From contig NC_089226.1 in assembly GCF_963924675.1 (NCBI RefSeq), forward strand, positions 50,733,124-50,797,123: a stretch of DNA of 64,000 nt, written 5' to 3'. Below are positions 11,543 through 24,393 of the stretch, one piece after another. The notes under the pieces are model-generated. The model did no database searches, was not told the origin of the DNA, and was given only the letters and a program-made list of their open reading frames with translations. The position numbers and the translations under genes are program-made. Each line of letters starts with the position of its first letter. Position 1 is the first letter of the stretch. This stretch comes from Phocoena phocoena (Eukaryota; Chordata; Mammalia; Artiodactyla; Phocoenidae).

Positions 11543-11871
11543 AAACATATGTTACTTAATATTATCTCACAGTCATTAAGTCTCTGTTAAAATTTCAGTC
11601 CCTTTCTGTCTATGCTTAAGGTGGCTTAAGCTTTTGTTGTTTTGTATTAGAGATCACAAATCTTTTATTCTGCTCTAATCTTTAATTTTCCATTTCTTTT
11701 CTCATTATGTTCATGTTTTCTTTTAAATATACCCACTTACCTATAATGGTTGCCTTAACATTCTTGCCACTATATCCATCATTTTGGTCCTTCGTGTTTT
11801 GTTTCTTTTGACAGAGGTTTTAACTAGTTATAAATAATATTTTCTGCTTTATGTTTTGTCTAGTAATTTTT

Positions 11872-12082
11872 TTTTTTTTTTTTTTTTTTGTGGTACACGG
11901 GCCTCTCACTGTTGTGGCCTCTCCTGCTGCGGAGCACAGGCTCCGGACACGCAGGCCCAGTGGCCATGGCTCACGGGCCCAGCTGCTCCACGGCATGTGG
12001 GATCTTCCCAGACCAGGGCATGAACCCGTGTCCCCTGCATCGGCAGGCAGACTCTCCACCACTGCGCCACCAGGGAAGCCCC
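11872..12082 (-). mobile_element. CHR-type tRNA-derived SINE (short form), antisense
   Basis: A T-rich tail is followed by 'gtggtacacgggcctctcac', a GC-rich body, and 'actgcgccaccagggaagcc', the reverse complement of the SINE head with its pol III boxes. The 15-base TSD 'tgtctagtaattttt' is perfect (11857-11871 and 12083-12097). It is inserted in the old antisense L1. This ~210-base form is very abundant in toothed whales. Confidence 0.95.
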
Positions 12083-13034
12083 TGTCTAGTAATTTTTAAT
12101 TGCATTCCAGACATTGTAGTTTACATTGCTGAAGTTCTCGATATATTTTTCTTCTTTTTAAAAGAATGTTACACTTGTATGCACTGCATTGCAGAGGAGT
12201 TTGATCCCTTCAATTCCTGTTTTTAATTTTTGCTATGTTGAATCTAGTGGAAACATCATTCTCATGATAGTCTGGTCCTACTCCTCCAGTGACTCCTCTG
12301 AGCTTTCCACTGATGGCATTATATGATCACTGAGGCCTCTCCATGCTAAATGATAAAATGCTAAGCCTCTGCTTCCCTGGGTAAGCTTGGAATATTGTTC
12401 TGCTTATGTTACCCTGGTCATTCTCTGACTGAAAATGTGGAGTTTCAGTTTATGCATGCATGCCCTAATATTCCTATGTGGATTTCTGGAGTTGTTTTTC
12501 AATGTAACCCTCTACTTTATATGAATGCGACTCTCTATACTTTGTATGAATCTTCCTTACACTTTCCTGCTACATAAGCCTTTTTGAACCGTGATTTCCA
12601 ACTCCTCAGATCAGCAATGTGATCAGACTGTTTGGATCTTCTGTCCCTGTCCTTGCCCTCTGCATATTGTTTCCATGTAAAGTTCACGGAAAATGTAGGC
12701 TTACTTTGTGCATTTTCCTTCTCTGAAGATCACAGTCCTGAGCTTCCTATTGTTGAATGTCTAAAAGCACTGGTTTCATATATTTAGTCTAATGTTCTCA
12801 TTCTTTACAGTTGGAGATTATATCCAGTACTGCTAATCCATCTTGACCAGAAGTGGAAACTGCTTTTTCCCCATAGATGTATCCATTTGTCTTAGCAACA
12901 TTTATTGAATAAGCTATCCTTCTGCACAGTTAATTCCTTTGGTGTAATTGCTGCAGATCAATTGACCATATAAATGTGGGTCTCTCTCTGGACTACTGAT
13001 ATATTTATCTTTTATTATCCTAATACAATTATGG

Positions 13035-14797
13035 TTTTTGTTTGTTTTTTAATTTTATCGAAGTATAGTTGATTTACAATGTTGTGTTAATTTCTGCTGT
13101 ACAGCAAAGTGATTCATTTTTACACACACACACACATATATATATATTCTTTTCCATATTCTTTTCCATTATGGTTTATCACAGGATATTGAATATAGTT
13201 CCCTGTGCTATACAGTAGAACCTTGTTGTTTATCCATCCTATATGTAAGTTTGCATCTGCTGATACAAGACTCCTACTCTATCCCTCCCCCCGCCCTTGG
13301 CAACCAAAAGTCTGTTCTCTATGTCTGTGAGTCTGTTTCTGTTTCATAGATATGTTCACTTGTGTCCTATTTTAGATTTCACATACAAGTGATGTCATTT
13401 GGCTGAGTAATATTCCATTGTGTATGTGTGTGTATATATATACACACACACATATATATCACTTTTTTTTATCCATTCATCTGTCGATGGACATTTAGGT
13501 TGTTCCGTGTCTTGGCTATTATAAATAGTGTTGCTGTGAAATAGGGGTGCGTGTATCTTTTCGAATTATAGTTTTGTCTGGATATATGTCCAGGACTGGG
13601 ATTTCTGGATCATATGGCAACTCTATTTTTAGGTTTTTGAGGAAATTCCGTACTGTTCTCCATAGTGGCTGCACCAATTTACATTCCCACCAACAGTATG
13701 AACAGAGTTCCATACCCCAACAGGGCTCCATTTTCTCCATATCCTCTCCAGAATTTGTTTGTAGACTTTTGCATGATGGCCATTCTGACCATTGTGAGGT
13801 GATACCTCATTGTATTTTTGATTTGCATTTCTCTAATAATTAGCGAGGATGAGCATCTTTTCACGTGCCTATTAGCCATCTGTATGTTTTCTTTGGAGAA
13901 ATGTCTATTTAGGTCTAAATGGGTCTTCTGTCTATTTTTTGATTGGGTTGTTTGGTTTTTTTTGGTGTTGAGTTGTATGAGCTCTTTGTATATTTATAAT
14001 TAAGTCCTCATCAGTCACATAACTTGCAAATATTTTTTCCCAGTCTGTAGGTTGTCTTTGCATTTTGTTTATGGTTTTCTTGCTATGCAAAAGCTTATAA
14101 GTTTGAGGGCTTCCCTGGTGGTGCAGTGGTTGAGAGTCCGCCTGCCAATGCAGGGGACACCGGTTCGTGCCCCGGTCCGGGAAATCCCACATGCCGCAGA
14201 GCAGCTGGGCCCGTGAGCCATGGCCACTGAGCCTGCGCGTCCGGAGCCTGTGCTCCGCAACGGGAGAGGCCACAACAGTGAGAGGCCCGTGTGCCACACA
14301 CACACAAAAAAAGAGCTTATAAGTTTGATAAGGTCCCATTTGTTTATTTTTGCTTTTATTTCTATTGCTTTGGGAGACTGACTAAGAAAACATTGGTCCG
14401 ATTTATGTCAGAGAAGGTTTTGCCTATGTTCTCTTCTAGCATTTTTATGGTGTCACGTCTTATATTTAAGTCTTTAAGCCATTTGGAGTTTATTCTTGTG
14501 TATGGTGTAAGGGTGTGTTCTAATTTCATTGATTTGCACGTGGTTGTCCAACTTTCCCAACACCACTTGCTGAAGAGACTGTTTTTTCCCCGTTGTATAT
14601 TCTTGCCTCCTTTATTGAAGATTAATTGACCACAGGTGTGGGGGTTTCCTTCTGGGCTCTCTATTCTATTCCGTATGTCTATTTTTCTGCCAGTACCATG
14701 CTGTTGTGATTACTGTAGTTTTATAGTACTGTCTGAAGTCTGGGAGGGTTATGCCTCCTGCTTTGTTCTTTTTCCTCATGATTGCTTTTGCAATTCC
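13035..14797 (-). mobile_element. Younger 5'-truncated antisense L1
   Basis: Read on the minus strand this is the 3' 1.5 kb of a cetartiodactyl L1: 3' UTR at the left ('aagtatagttgatttacaat', then 'ttccctgtgctatacagtag'), then the ORF2 C-terminal region ('ccaccaacagtatgaacaga' corresponds to the usual 'ccaccaacagtgcaagaggg'). It contains a short (TA)/(CA) repeat and is split by a sense SINE at 14107-14313. The TSD is weak ('caattatgg' near 13026 versus 'caattcctatg' near 14800). ORF2 is frameshifted and truncated. Confidence 0.8.
14107..14313 (+). mobile_element. CHR-type tRNA-derived SINE (short form), sense
   Basis: The head 'gggcttccctggtggtgcag' leads into a tRNA-like region with an A-box-like 'tggtgcagtgg' and a B box 'ggttcgtgccc' at 14162-14172, both pol III promoter elements. 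The GC-rich body ends in a (CA)n/A-rich tail. A perfect 15-base TSD 'agcttataagtttga' flanks it (14092-14106 and 14314-14328). It is inserted in the younger antisense L1, so it is the latest event in this stack. Confidence 0.97.
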
Positions 14798-15639
14798 TAT
14801 GTTTTGATTATTGCAGCTTTATAGTAAATTTTGAAACCAGGTAACATGAGAACTCAACCCATATTTTTCTTTTTTAAGATTGTTTTGGCTACTGGAGATA
14901 CTTTGCGTTTTCATTGAAATTTACTATCAAGTTATTAGTCCTCAAATTTTTGCAGAGCTTTTGATATGTATTTTGATAAACCTATATATTAATTTATGGA
15001 AAAAATTAATTTTGATCATATTAAATTATCCAAATCATCAAAATTGTATAGTTCTTCATTTACTTAGGTCCTTTTTTCTGGTTTCATTTAACAATATTTT
15101 ATAATTTTTCATGTTGAAGTCTTATACATTTCAATTATTCCTATGTATTTGATGCGGTTTTTGATGCTATTATAAATGGCATTATTTAGAATTTTATTTA
15201 TAAATTGTTTGTTGTTAGTACATAGAAATGTAATAGGTTTTTGTTTATTGATTTTATATTTCCTCACAGACTGTATCCTATACAATTTAGGGTCTTGCCT
15301 CTATGTGATGTGTGCCACTTTAGAAACATCTATCTAACATACCATTCCTAGATATCTGTCCTTTTTCTCATCTACATCCATGTGAATGGATGAAAAAAAG
15401 AGAAACAGGAGTTCCATTTCTGTCTCCCTGAAGTCCTTTGTGGTTTCCTGTCTAAGTCCATTTCTTTCACAATGATGAACATAATGATGTAGTGTATTTT
15501 TCAAACTGGGACACTTTTTAAATCAAAAGAAATAACCATTAATAATTAAACAGTTGTAAATCAGTGTTGCAGATTGTTTGCAAAGATAGTGAAATTATCC
15601 CTTCCATCTTTGTATGCACACCATTTTGTCATATGACAT

Positions 15640-16075
15640 TGCTACTCCTCCCATCAAGAGGTGGAAATAAATAACTTCTCTATGCCTTCAGTCTATTTTC
15701 TATCTCTTGAATATGGCCTGATTTTATGGCGTGCATTGACCAATAGAGTATGACAAAGGGGTATGTGGAAATTCCAGGCCTAGGCCTCGAGAGGTCTTGC
15801 AGCTTCCGTTCTCATCTTCTCTGAATGCTATTCTAAGACCATCATTTGAAGAAGCCAGGTGTAGGATCCTGGAGGATGAAAGGACATGAACAGCTGAAAT
15901 AAGCTGGCCCTGAGAACAACCAGCTGATAGCCAGAAGCAAAGAAACCATCGTAGAACATTCAGCCACACTAAAGCTACCAGATGACTTTAACTGCATGAA
16001 TAACCCAAAGTGAGACCAGAAGAATTAGAATTGTGTTTTAAACCACTAAATTTTGGAGCAATTAGTTAAATAACA
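15640..16075 (+). mobile_element. LTR-like fossil (MaLR/MLT1 type)
   Basis: A 'gtgcattgaccaatagagta' segment near the start and 'ttttaaaccactaaattttg' followed by a 'gagcaattagttaa' end are the expected features of a mammalian MaLR/ERVL solo LTR. There is no internal region and no coding capacity. Confidence 0.5.
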
Positions 16076-16236
16076 CTGGTGTGGCCAGGAATGTTCAGAG
16101 CAAACCAAGCCATGTGGTCAATTTAATAATAATTTATATCAGTCCTTTTTGAGAAAACATCACTGCTTTCACAGAAGGTTGTGTTCTTTACTATAATCAT
16201 GTAAATTTAATAAACCGTGTTCTGGGATGTGAGGTA

Positions 16237-16238
<2 letters not shown>

Positions 16239-16284
<46 letters not shown>
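16239..16284. repeat. (GT)23 dinucleotide microsatellite
   Basis: Forty-six bases of uninterrupted GT. Long perfect arrays of this kind are usually length-polymorphic and can adopt Z-DNA. Confidence 0.97.
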
Positions 16285-16285
<1 letters not shown>

Positions 16286-16289
16286 TGCA

Positions 16290-18390
16290 TTTCAGAGCAG
16301 GGGGTTATAATAATCAGAAGTGACAATAGATATGGAAGAGGAAAAAAGAAGGTAGTTGATTCTGAAAGATCTTCTACACAGGACACTGTAATTTCATCCC
16401 TCATAGCAGAAAAATAACAATAAAACAAAACAAAAATAAAAAAGTCCCTACAGATTTTTTTCCATGGTTCTGTCTGCAGCATAGTGTTGAAGATACAGCA
16501 CCAGTTTCAGGCTCTTTTATTGTCCCTCTTCTGTAGGCTGCCATTCCCTTCTCTTCTCCTTCTTTCTCCGGACAGAAAACAATACATTTGATACCATTTT
16601 GCGTACAAACTGACAATATCATTCCAGGACAGTCTTTGTCAAATTAGACCCATATCACCTTGATTGGAGTCTTAGGTGTTCCTGCACTCCTCAGACCCTC
16701 ACTTAGAGATGATCTCTTCTTTCTTTCCCCAGCTGGCTAATCACAGTTACAAAGTATAGATTTTTCTCAGTTAATACTCAGAGAAGTATTAAGGCTAAAG
16801 AGCCTTAAGACCACACACACATACCCCTTTCCTGCAAGGATGGGTTAGATTCAAGGACAAGCACCTTCACTGTACCTGGTTGCTAGAATTGAAGCTCTCA
16901 CTGACTGGGGAAAAGATTAAAGGGTTTTGCATATGAGCAGTAGGCTCTTAGAATTGGCCCTCTCTTGCATGTCCTAAGCACTGTTTATTTTTCTCATTCT
17001 CTCCTGCTGAGTGATCTATGCTGATTTTAATAATAGCCTTAGGACAGGGTATACAATGTGTCTTCATAGGTAATCAGTGGCTTAGACTAACTCATCTGGA
17101 AATTGCACTGAAGCTGTATCCCCAGCAAAATGTTAGAGAGTATGAAAAGCATCCAACTGGGTGTACTTTCTTTATTACTTACCTAGAGAACTTGTCAGGG
17201 TCCCAACAGAATGAAATTTAGTGATCTAACAGTCCTATTTTTCTCTCTCTTATTCTCTCTTACTGTCTCTGTCTCTCTCTCCCCATCACCACCCCCCATC
17301 TCTCTTTTCCTTTTAAATCATTGGCCCAAATCTGATCCAGGAAATATTTTTGCCCTGCCTTTGTCTATCTTCCATTGCTATTTGATTCATAGTGAGTTAT
17401 ATACCGAGGCCTGTCTAAGGGTGACTTGATCTTGGAACTTGAATCTACAGTTGGACTGTTATGAATATGTTGTTGAAATTATTTATTAGTACTTATTAAA
17501 AATATTAATAATTGATTGAAAATAATGGAAAGAAGTTGAGACTAAAATACGTGTTGCATCTACAAAATTCAGTGTGGTCTTGAGGTAGAGAACTCTTCTC
17601 TTCTGCTTTATCACTGGTGAACAACGTTATGCTTGGTCAGGAAGTCACAACTCTTGTAAATCTTTATTAGTGTTCAAGATCATTAATAGGAAGCCGAGAG
17701 GAAAAAGAAGTAAATATAGAGTGTCAGTTTCAGACAGTTAGAGACAAGTTCATTGGGCTGTAAATTAAATGCCACAAAATATGCAGATTGTAAAAATGTC
17801 CGTTCTCTGCAAAGCTGTTAAACTTTAAAAGGTCTTTTCAATTAAATGACTGAGATGAGTATTGTGTCATGTTGCTATGGAAAGGGCTGAAGGACAGTCA
17901 GAAGGCACTGGGTACAGGAAAATGGGTGGGGATCCATTAGCAATGAATATTTGCCCACCCTGTCAACTGTGTGCTCTAGCTCCCACTCCTTGTTTCCTGG
18001 TTAAACTTCTGCATAATTAAACTTCTGCACACATTATTAAAATTGTGGGGCTTTCTCATTAATATTTATTTCACACTCATTTAATGTTACCATCTCCTTT
18101 GTGTTAGTCTTGTCCCTGAATCTGAACCCCAGTTTTGAGTCACAAATAAGTACATTACCAATATTGAAAATCTCAGATAAAAAGCATCCTGGCTGAGACT
18201 GGGTTATGTGTCCCAAACTCTAATTGTCATAATTAGAGAGACATGGCATTGTATCTTTCTAAAATGACACACAATGGGACATTTCCCCAAAGATCGACTA
18301 TGTGTGGATGCAGAATGGTCAACATTAGCAAACATCCACCACTGGTTTAATTTGGCTGCTCAACCAAAAGTGCATATTGTTTTCATTTTT
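16290..18390. other. Unique non-coding sequence
   Basis: I see no confident repeat or gene. A CT-rich patch lies at about 17240-17300. The block 17740-17890 is repeat-free and AT-rich with homeodomain-like cores, and could be tested for conservation. A small direct repeat of 'aaacttctgca' occurs near 18000-18030. Confidence 0.45.
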
Positions 18391-18426
18391 AAGGAAGGAA
18401 GGAAGGAGGGAAGGAAGGAAGAAAGA
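18391..18426 (+). repeat. (AAGG)n purine microsatellite
   Basis: About nine units of AAGG/AAGA with one interruption, purine-only on the plus strand. Confidence 0.9.
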
Positions 18427-18814
18427 ATGAATAAGGAAACATATCTATTTTCCAGGAGTAATGCTATAAGCCAATTAGTTATTAGGGGTTGAATTTATTT
18501 GCTCAACTAAGAATATCACACCTCAACTGTTGTAAGAATTGGGGTTCCTCCTTGATTAAGCAGAAAAAAATATCTACTGTCATTCTCTCAGATCTTTTTT
18601 TTTCCTGCACTCGTTCAATAGGAAAGTTAAATGAGTTAATGATAAAAATAAATAACTCCCTGTACCTTTTTTTTTAAATGATATTGGCAAATTATGTAAT
18701 GGTCTTCTCCTTCTTGGTGCAGTGGTGATACTGAAAGTTGCTGTGGATACCCCTCCTAATTATATACTCATACCTAGGAGAAATAACCACAGGAAGGACA
18801 TAGGTGTCTATGAG

Positions 18815-19130
18815 GGACTGAATAGTGCCGCCTGGCGCCAAAGATGTCTACCTCCTAATTCCCAGTACCTATAAATGTTCTTATGCCTTTTACAGCAAAA
18901 ACTTTTTTTAAAAAGTACTTTTCAGATGTGATCAAGTTAAGGATATTGAAATGGAAAGATTCTCATAAATTTTCCAGATGGGTGTGATGTAATAACAAGG
19001 GTATCCTGCAAGAGGAATGAGGGAGTAGTTAGAACTAGACAAAAGATGATGTGATGATGAAGATGGTAGCAGAGGGAGGGAGAAAGGGATTTGAAGGTGC
19101 TCCACTGCTGCCTTTGAAGATGGAAAAAAG
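18815..19130 (+). mobile_element. LTR-like fossil (MaLR/MLT1 type)
   Basis: The start 'gggactgaatagtgccgcct', the middle 'cagatgtgatcaagttaagg' and the following purine-rich 'agcagagggagggagaaagg' part follow the order of MaLR LTRs. Only the LTR is present. Confidence 0.55.
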
Positions 19131-19623
19131 GGAAATCAGCTAAAGGATGTAAATTGCCTTTAGATGGGTAGTATTTGAAGGAGACAGTGTGGCTTGCTGT
19201 CAGCTTTGGTGCCTGACTTTCTACAGGACCCAACTGTTAGGTGGCCAGTGGATGGTGGTGGGTAAAAGAATTTTAAAAGAAAGGTGAATTTTTTGTGAGG
19301 ATGGAAGATAGATTCATGAGAAATGTGGTTATTATAATAGGAGCACCCAAATGGACATGATCTTTGGGGCTGTTCAGACCCAGGCTCATGTATGATGCCC
19401 TGGTAAAAATGATAGGACAAGATATGCATCCACGTTTTTTAATATTGCCAACTACTGAAAAATGAGAATTATTGAATCATGGGTCGAACAAGAAGGAAAA
19501 AGTTGTGAAAAAAGTTCAATATTTGCAAAACTGGAATGTAGAGAGGACAGACAGCAGAAGCAAGAAGAACTACAATCCTGAAGCCTGTGGAACAAAAACC
19601 ACATTCACAGAAAGATAGACAAA

Positions 19624-20528
19624 ATGAAAAGGCAGAGAGCTATGTACCAGATGAAGGAACAAGATAAAACTCCAGAAAAAAAACTAAGTGAAGTGGAGAT
19701 AGGCAACCTTCCAGAAAAAGAATTCAGAATAACGATAGTGAAGATGATCCAGGACCTCAGAAAAAGAATGGAGGCAGAGATCGAGAAGATGCAAGAAATG
19801 TTTAACAAAGACCTAGAAGAATTAAAGAACAAACAAACAGAGATGAACAATACAATAACTTAAATAAAAACTACACTAGAAGGAATCAATAGCAGAATAA
19901 CTGAGGCAGAAGAACGGACAAGTGACCTGGAAGACAGAATGGTGGAATTCACTGCCATGGAACAGAATAAAGAAAAAAGAATGAAAAGAAATGAAGACAG
20001 CCTAAGAGACTTCTGGGACAACATTAAACGCAACAACATTCGCATTATAGGGGTCCCAGAAGGAGAGAGAGAGAGAAACGACCAGAGGAAATATTTGAAG
20101 AGATTATAGTCGAAAACTTCCCGAATGTGGGAAACGAAATAGCCACCCAAGTCCAGGAAGCGCAGAGAGTCCCATACAGGATAAACCCAAGGAGAAACAC
20201 GCCAAAACACATAGTAATCAAATTGGCAAAAATTAAAGACAAAGAAAAATTATTGAAAGCAGCAAGGGAAAAACAACAAATAACATACAAGGGAACTCCC
20301 ATAAGGTTAACAGCTGATTTCTCAGCAGAAACTCTACAAGCCAGAAGGGTGTGGCATGATATACTTAAAGTGATGAAAGGTAAGAACCTACAACCAAGAT
20401 TACTCTACGTGGCAAGGATCTCATTCAGATTCGATGGAGAAATCAAAAGCTTTACAGACAAGCAAAAGCTAAGAGAATTTAGCACCACCAGACCAGCTCT
20501 ACAACAAATGCGAAAGGAACTTCTCTAA
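19624..20528 (+). pseudogene. L1 ORF1 (RNA-binding protein), inactivated
   Basis: In L1 biology ORF1p is a trimeric RNA-binding chaperone that coats L1 RNA. The N-terminal part is charged and helical, with heptad-like spacing about residues 20-78 that fits the trimeric coiled coil. The RRM-like region includes NIRIIGVPEGE, and the C-terminal domain runs to the stop at 20526-20528. Two lesions are visible: a TAA at 19861-19863 after residue 79 and a 1-base frameshift at about 20060-20080 within a GA-rich run. The 905-base span gives about 301 codons, close to the family length once the missing base is allowed for. The start ATG at 19624 was chosen because it opens the frame just after the leader. 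Confidence 0.93.
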
Positions 20529-20580
20529 GTGGGAAACACAAGAGAAGAAAAGGACCTACAAACACAAAACAATTAAGAAA

Positions 20581-23500
20581 ATGGTCATAGGAACATACAT
20601 ATTGATCATTACCTTAAACATGAATGGATTAAATGCTCTAACCAAAAGACACAGGCTTGCTGAATGGATACAAAAACAGACCCGTATACATGCTGTCTAC
20701 AAGAGACCCACTTCAGACCTAGGGACATATACAGACTGGAAGTGAGGGGATGGAAAAAGATATTCCATGCAAATGGAAATCAAAAGAAAGCTGGAGTAGC
20801 AATACTCATATCAGATAAAATAGACTTTAAAATAAAGAATGTTACAAGAGACACAGAAGGACACTACATAATGATCAAGGGATCAATCCAAGGAGAAGAT
20901 ACAACAATTATAAATGTATATGCACCCAACATAGGAGCACCTCAATACATAAGGCAATTGCTAACAGCTATAAAAGAGGAAATCAACAGTAACACAATAA
21001 CAGTGGGGGACTTTAACACCTCACTTGCACCAATGGACAGATTATCCAAAATGAAAATAAATAAGGAAACAGAAACTTTAAATGACACAATAGAACAGAT
21101 AGATTTAATTGATATTTATAGGACATTCCATCCAAAAACAGCAGATTACAATTTCTTCTCAAGTGTGCATGGAACATTCTCCAGGATAGATCACATGTTG
21201 GGTCACAAATCAAGTCTCAGTAAATTTAAGAAAATTGAAATCATATCAAGCATCTTTTCTGACCACAACACTATGAGATCAGAAATGAATTACAGGGAAA
21301 AAAAAACATATAAAAATACAAACACATGGAGGCTAAACAATACGTTACTAAATAACCAAGAGATCACTGAAGAAATCAAAGAGGAAACCAAAAAATACCT
21401 AGAGACAAATGACAGTGAAAACACAATGATCCAAAATCTATGGGATACAGCAAAAGCAGTTCTAAGAGGGAAGTTTATAGCTATACAAGCCTACCTCAAG
21501 AAACAAGAAAAATCTCAAATAAACAGTCTAACCTTACACCTGAAGGAACTAGAGAAAGAAGAACAAACAAAACCCAAAGATAGCAGAAGGAATGAAATCA
21601 TAAAGATCAGAGCAGAAATAAATGAAATAGAAACAAGGAAAACAAAGCAAAGATCAATAAAACTAAAAGCTGGTTCTTTGAGAAGATAAACAAAGTTGAT
21701 AAACCATTAGCCAAACTCATGAAGAAAAAGAGGGAGAGAACTCAAATCAATAAAATTAGAAATGAAAAAGGAGAAGTTACAACAGACACTGCAGAAATAC
21801 AAAGCATCCTAAGAGACTACTACAAGTAACTCTATGACAATAAAATAGACAACCTGGAAGAAATGGACAAATTCTTAGAAAGGTATAACCTTCCAAGACT
21901 GAACCAGGAAGAAATAGAAAATATGAACAGACCAATCACAAGTAATGAAATTGAACCTGTGATGAAAAATCTTCCAACAAACACAAGTCCAGGACCAGAT
22001 GGCTTCACAGGTGAATTCTATCAAACATTTAGAGAAGAGCTAACACCCATCCTTCTCAAACTCTTCCAAAAAATTGTGGAGGAAGGAACACTCCCAAACT
22101 CATTCTATGAGGCCACCATCACCCTGATACCAAAACCAGACAAAGATACTACAAAAAAAGACAATTACAGACCAATATCACTGATGAATATAGATGCAAA
22201 AATCCTCAGCAAAGTACTAGCAAACAGAACCCAACAACACATTAAAAGGATCATACACCATGATCAAGTGGGATTTAGCCTAGGGATGCAAGGCTTCTTC
22301 AGTATATGCAAATCAATCAATGTGATACCCCATATTAACAAATTGAAGAAGAAAAACCATATGATGATCTCAATAGATGCAGAAAAAGCTTTTGACAAAA
22401 TTCGACACCATTTATGATAAAAACCCTCCAGAAAGTGGGTATAGAGGGAACCTACCTCAACATAATAAAGGTCTTATACAACAAACCCACAGCAAACATC
22501 ATTCTCAATGGTGAAAAACTGAAAGCATTTCCTCTAAGATCAGGAACAAGACAAGGATGTCCACTCTCACCACTGTTATTCAACATATATTTGGAAGTCC
22601 TAGCCATGGCAATCAGAGAAGAAAAAGAAATAAAAGGAATACAAATTGGAAAACAAGAAGTTAAACTGTCACTGTTTGCAGATGACATGATACTATACAT
22701 AGAGAATCCTAAAGATGCTACCAGAAAACTACTAGAGCTAATCAATGAATTTGGTAAAGTTGCAGGATACCAAATTAATGTACAGAAATCTCTTGCATTC
22801 CTATGCACTAATGATGAAAAATCTGAAAGAGAAATTAAGGAAACACTCCCATTTACCTTTGCAGCAAAAAGGAATAAAATACCCAGGAATAAAGTTACCT
22901 AGGGAGACAAAAGACCTGTATGCAGAAAACTATAAGACACTGATGAAAGAAATTAATGATGATACCAACAGACGGAGAGATATACCATGTTCTTGGATTG
23001 GAAGAATCGGTATTGTGAAAATGACTATACTACCCAAAGCAATCTACAGATTGAATGCAATCCCTATCAAATTACCAATGGGATTTTTTTACAGAACTAG
23101 AGCAAAAAATCTTAAAATTTGTATGGAGATACAAAAGACCCCAAATAGCCAAAGCAGTCTTGAGGGAAAAAAACAGAGCTGGAGGAATCAGACACCCTGA
23201 CTTCAGACTATACTACAAAGCTGTAGTAATCAAGACAATATGGTACTGGCACAAAAACAGAAACATAGATCAATGGAACAAGATAGAAAGCCCAGAGATA
23301 AACCCACGCACCTGTGGTCAACTAATCTATGACAAAGGAGGCAAAGATATACAATGGAGAAAAGACAGTCGCTTCAATTAGTGGTGCTGGGAAAACTGGA
23401 CAGCTACATGTAAATGAATGAACTTAGAGTACTCCTTAACACCATACACAAAAACAAACTCAAAATGGATTTGAGACCTAAATGTAAGACCAGACACTAT

Positions 23501-24393
23501 AAAATTCTTAGAGGAAAAAATAGGAAGAGCACTGTTTCACATAAATCACAGCAGTATCTTTTTTGATCCACCTCCTAGAGTAATGGAAATAAAAACAAAA
23601 ATAAACAAATGGGACCTAATGAAACTTCAAAGCTGTTGCACAGCAAAGGAAACCATAAACAAGACGAAAAGACAACCCTCAGAATGGGAGAAAATATTTG
23701 CAAACGAATCAACAAAGGATTAATCTTCAAAATATATAAACAGCTCATGCAGCTCAATATTAAAAAAACAAACAACCCAATCCAAAAATGGGCAGGAGAC
23801 CTAAATAGACATTTCTCCAAAGAAGACATACAGACAGCCAAGAATTACATGAAAAGCTGCTCAACATCACTAGTTATTAGAGAAATGCAAATCAAAACTA
23901 CAGTGAGGTACCACCTCACACCAGTTAGAATGGGCGTCATCAGAAAATCTACAAACAACAAATGGTGGAGAGGGTATGGAGAAAAGGGAACCCTCTTGCA
24001 CTGTTGGTGGGAATGTAAATTGATATAGCCACTATGGAGAACAGTATGGAGGTTCCTTAAAAAATAAAAATAGAATTCCATATCACCCAGCAATCTCACT
24101 ACTGGGCATATACCCAGAGAAAACCATAATTCAAAAAACACATGCACCCCAATGTTCATTGCAGCACTAGTTACAATAGCCAGGTCATTGAAGCAACCTA
24201 AATGCCCATCAGCAGACGAATGGATAAAGAAGATGTGGTACATGTATACAGTGGATATTACTCAGCCATAAAAAGGAATGAAACTGGGTCTTTTGTTGAG
24301 ACGTGGATGGATCTAGAGACTGTCATACGGAGTGAAGTAAGTCCGAAAGAGAAGAACAAATATTGTATATTAACGCATATATGTGGAACCTAG
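20581..24393 (+). pseudogene. L1 ORF2 (endonuclease/reverse transcriptase), inactivated
   Basis: ORF2p nicks target DNA and reverse-transcribes L1 RNA from the nick. The endonuclease part retains NVYAPN (about 20914), GDFN (21006-21017) and SDHN (21258-21269). The reverse transcriptase part retains the catalytic FADD at 22675-22686, and the cysteine-rich C-terminal part retains CWWECK near 24006. The span of 3813 bases (about 1271 codons) is the family length. Visible lesions: 1-base frameshifts near 20675, 21650, 22408, 22870 and 23087; an internal TAA at 21827-21829; TAG at 23379-23381; TGA at 23415-23417; a further frame change before 23609; and TAG at 24026-24028. The natural end is the TAG at 24391-24393. 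Confidence 0.93.

Larger units (their letters stand above)
8755..12850 (-). mobile_element. Ancient antisense L1 broken by five insertions
   Basis: Three flanking pieces read as one old L1M element on the minus strand. The ORF2 region is at 8755-9110 (a 'gtggttttattatacacagc' phrase is typical). ORF1 and 5' UTR text runs from about 10147 to 12850 and includes 'tttttgccagatataaattt' and a 'ggactccat' segment. The host is split by a CHR-1 SINE (about 9125-9490), an L1 3' fragment (9570-10132), an A-only insert and an L2-bearing insert (11066-11542), and a CHR SINE (11872-12082). No frame is preserved. The outer limits are approximate. Confidence 0.65.
12855..15300 (-). mobile_element. Old antisense L1 ORF2 region, host of a younger L1
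   Basis: The outer pieces (about 12855-13028 and 14798-15300) read as antisense ORF2 of an old L1: 'cagatcaattgaccatataa' on the left and 'ttgattattgcagctttata' then 'tttttgatgctattataaat' on the right. A younger antisense L1 occupies the middle. No frame survives. Confidence 0.65.

Noticed and set aside
20664..22902. Series of plausible separate proteins (341, 184 and 162 codons)
   Set aside because: They are consecutive fragments of one L1 ORF2 split by frameshifts and stops, not separate genes.
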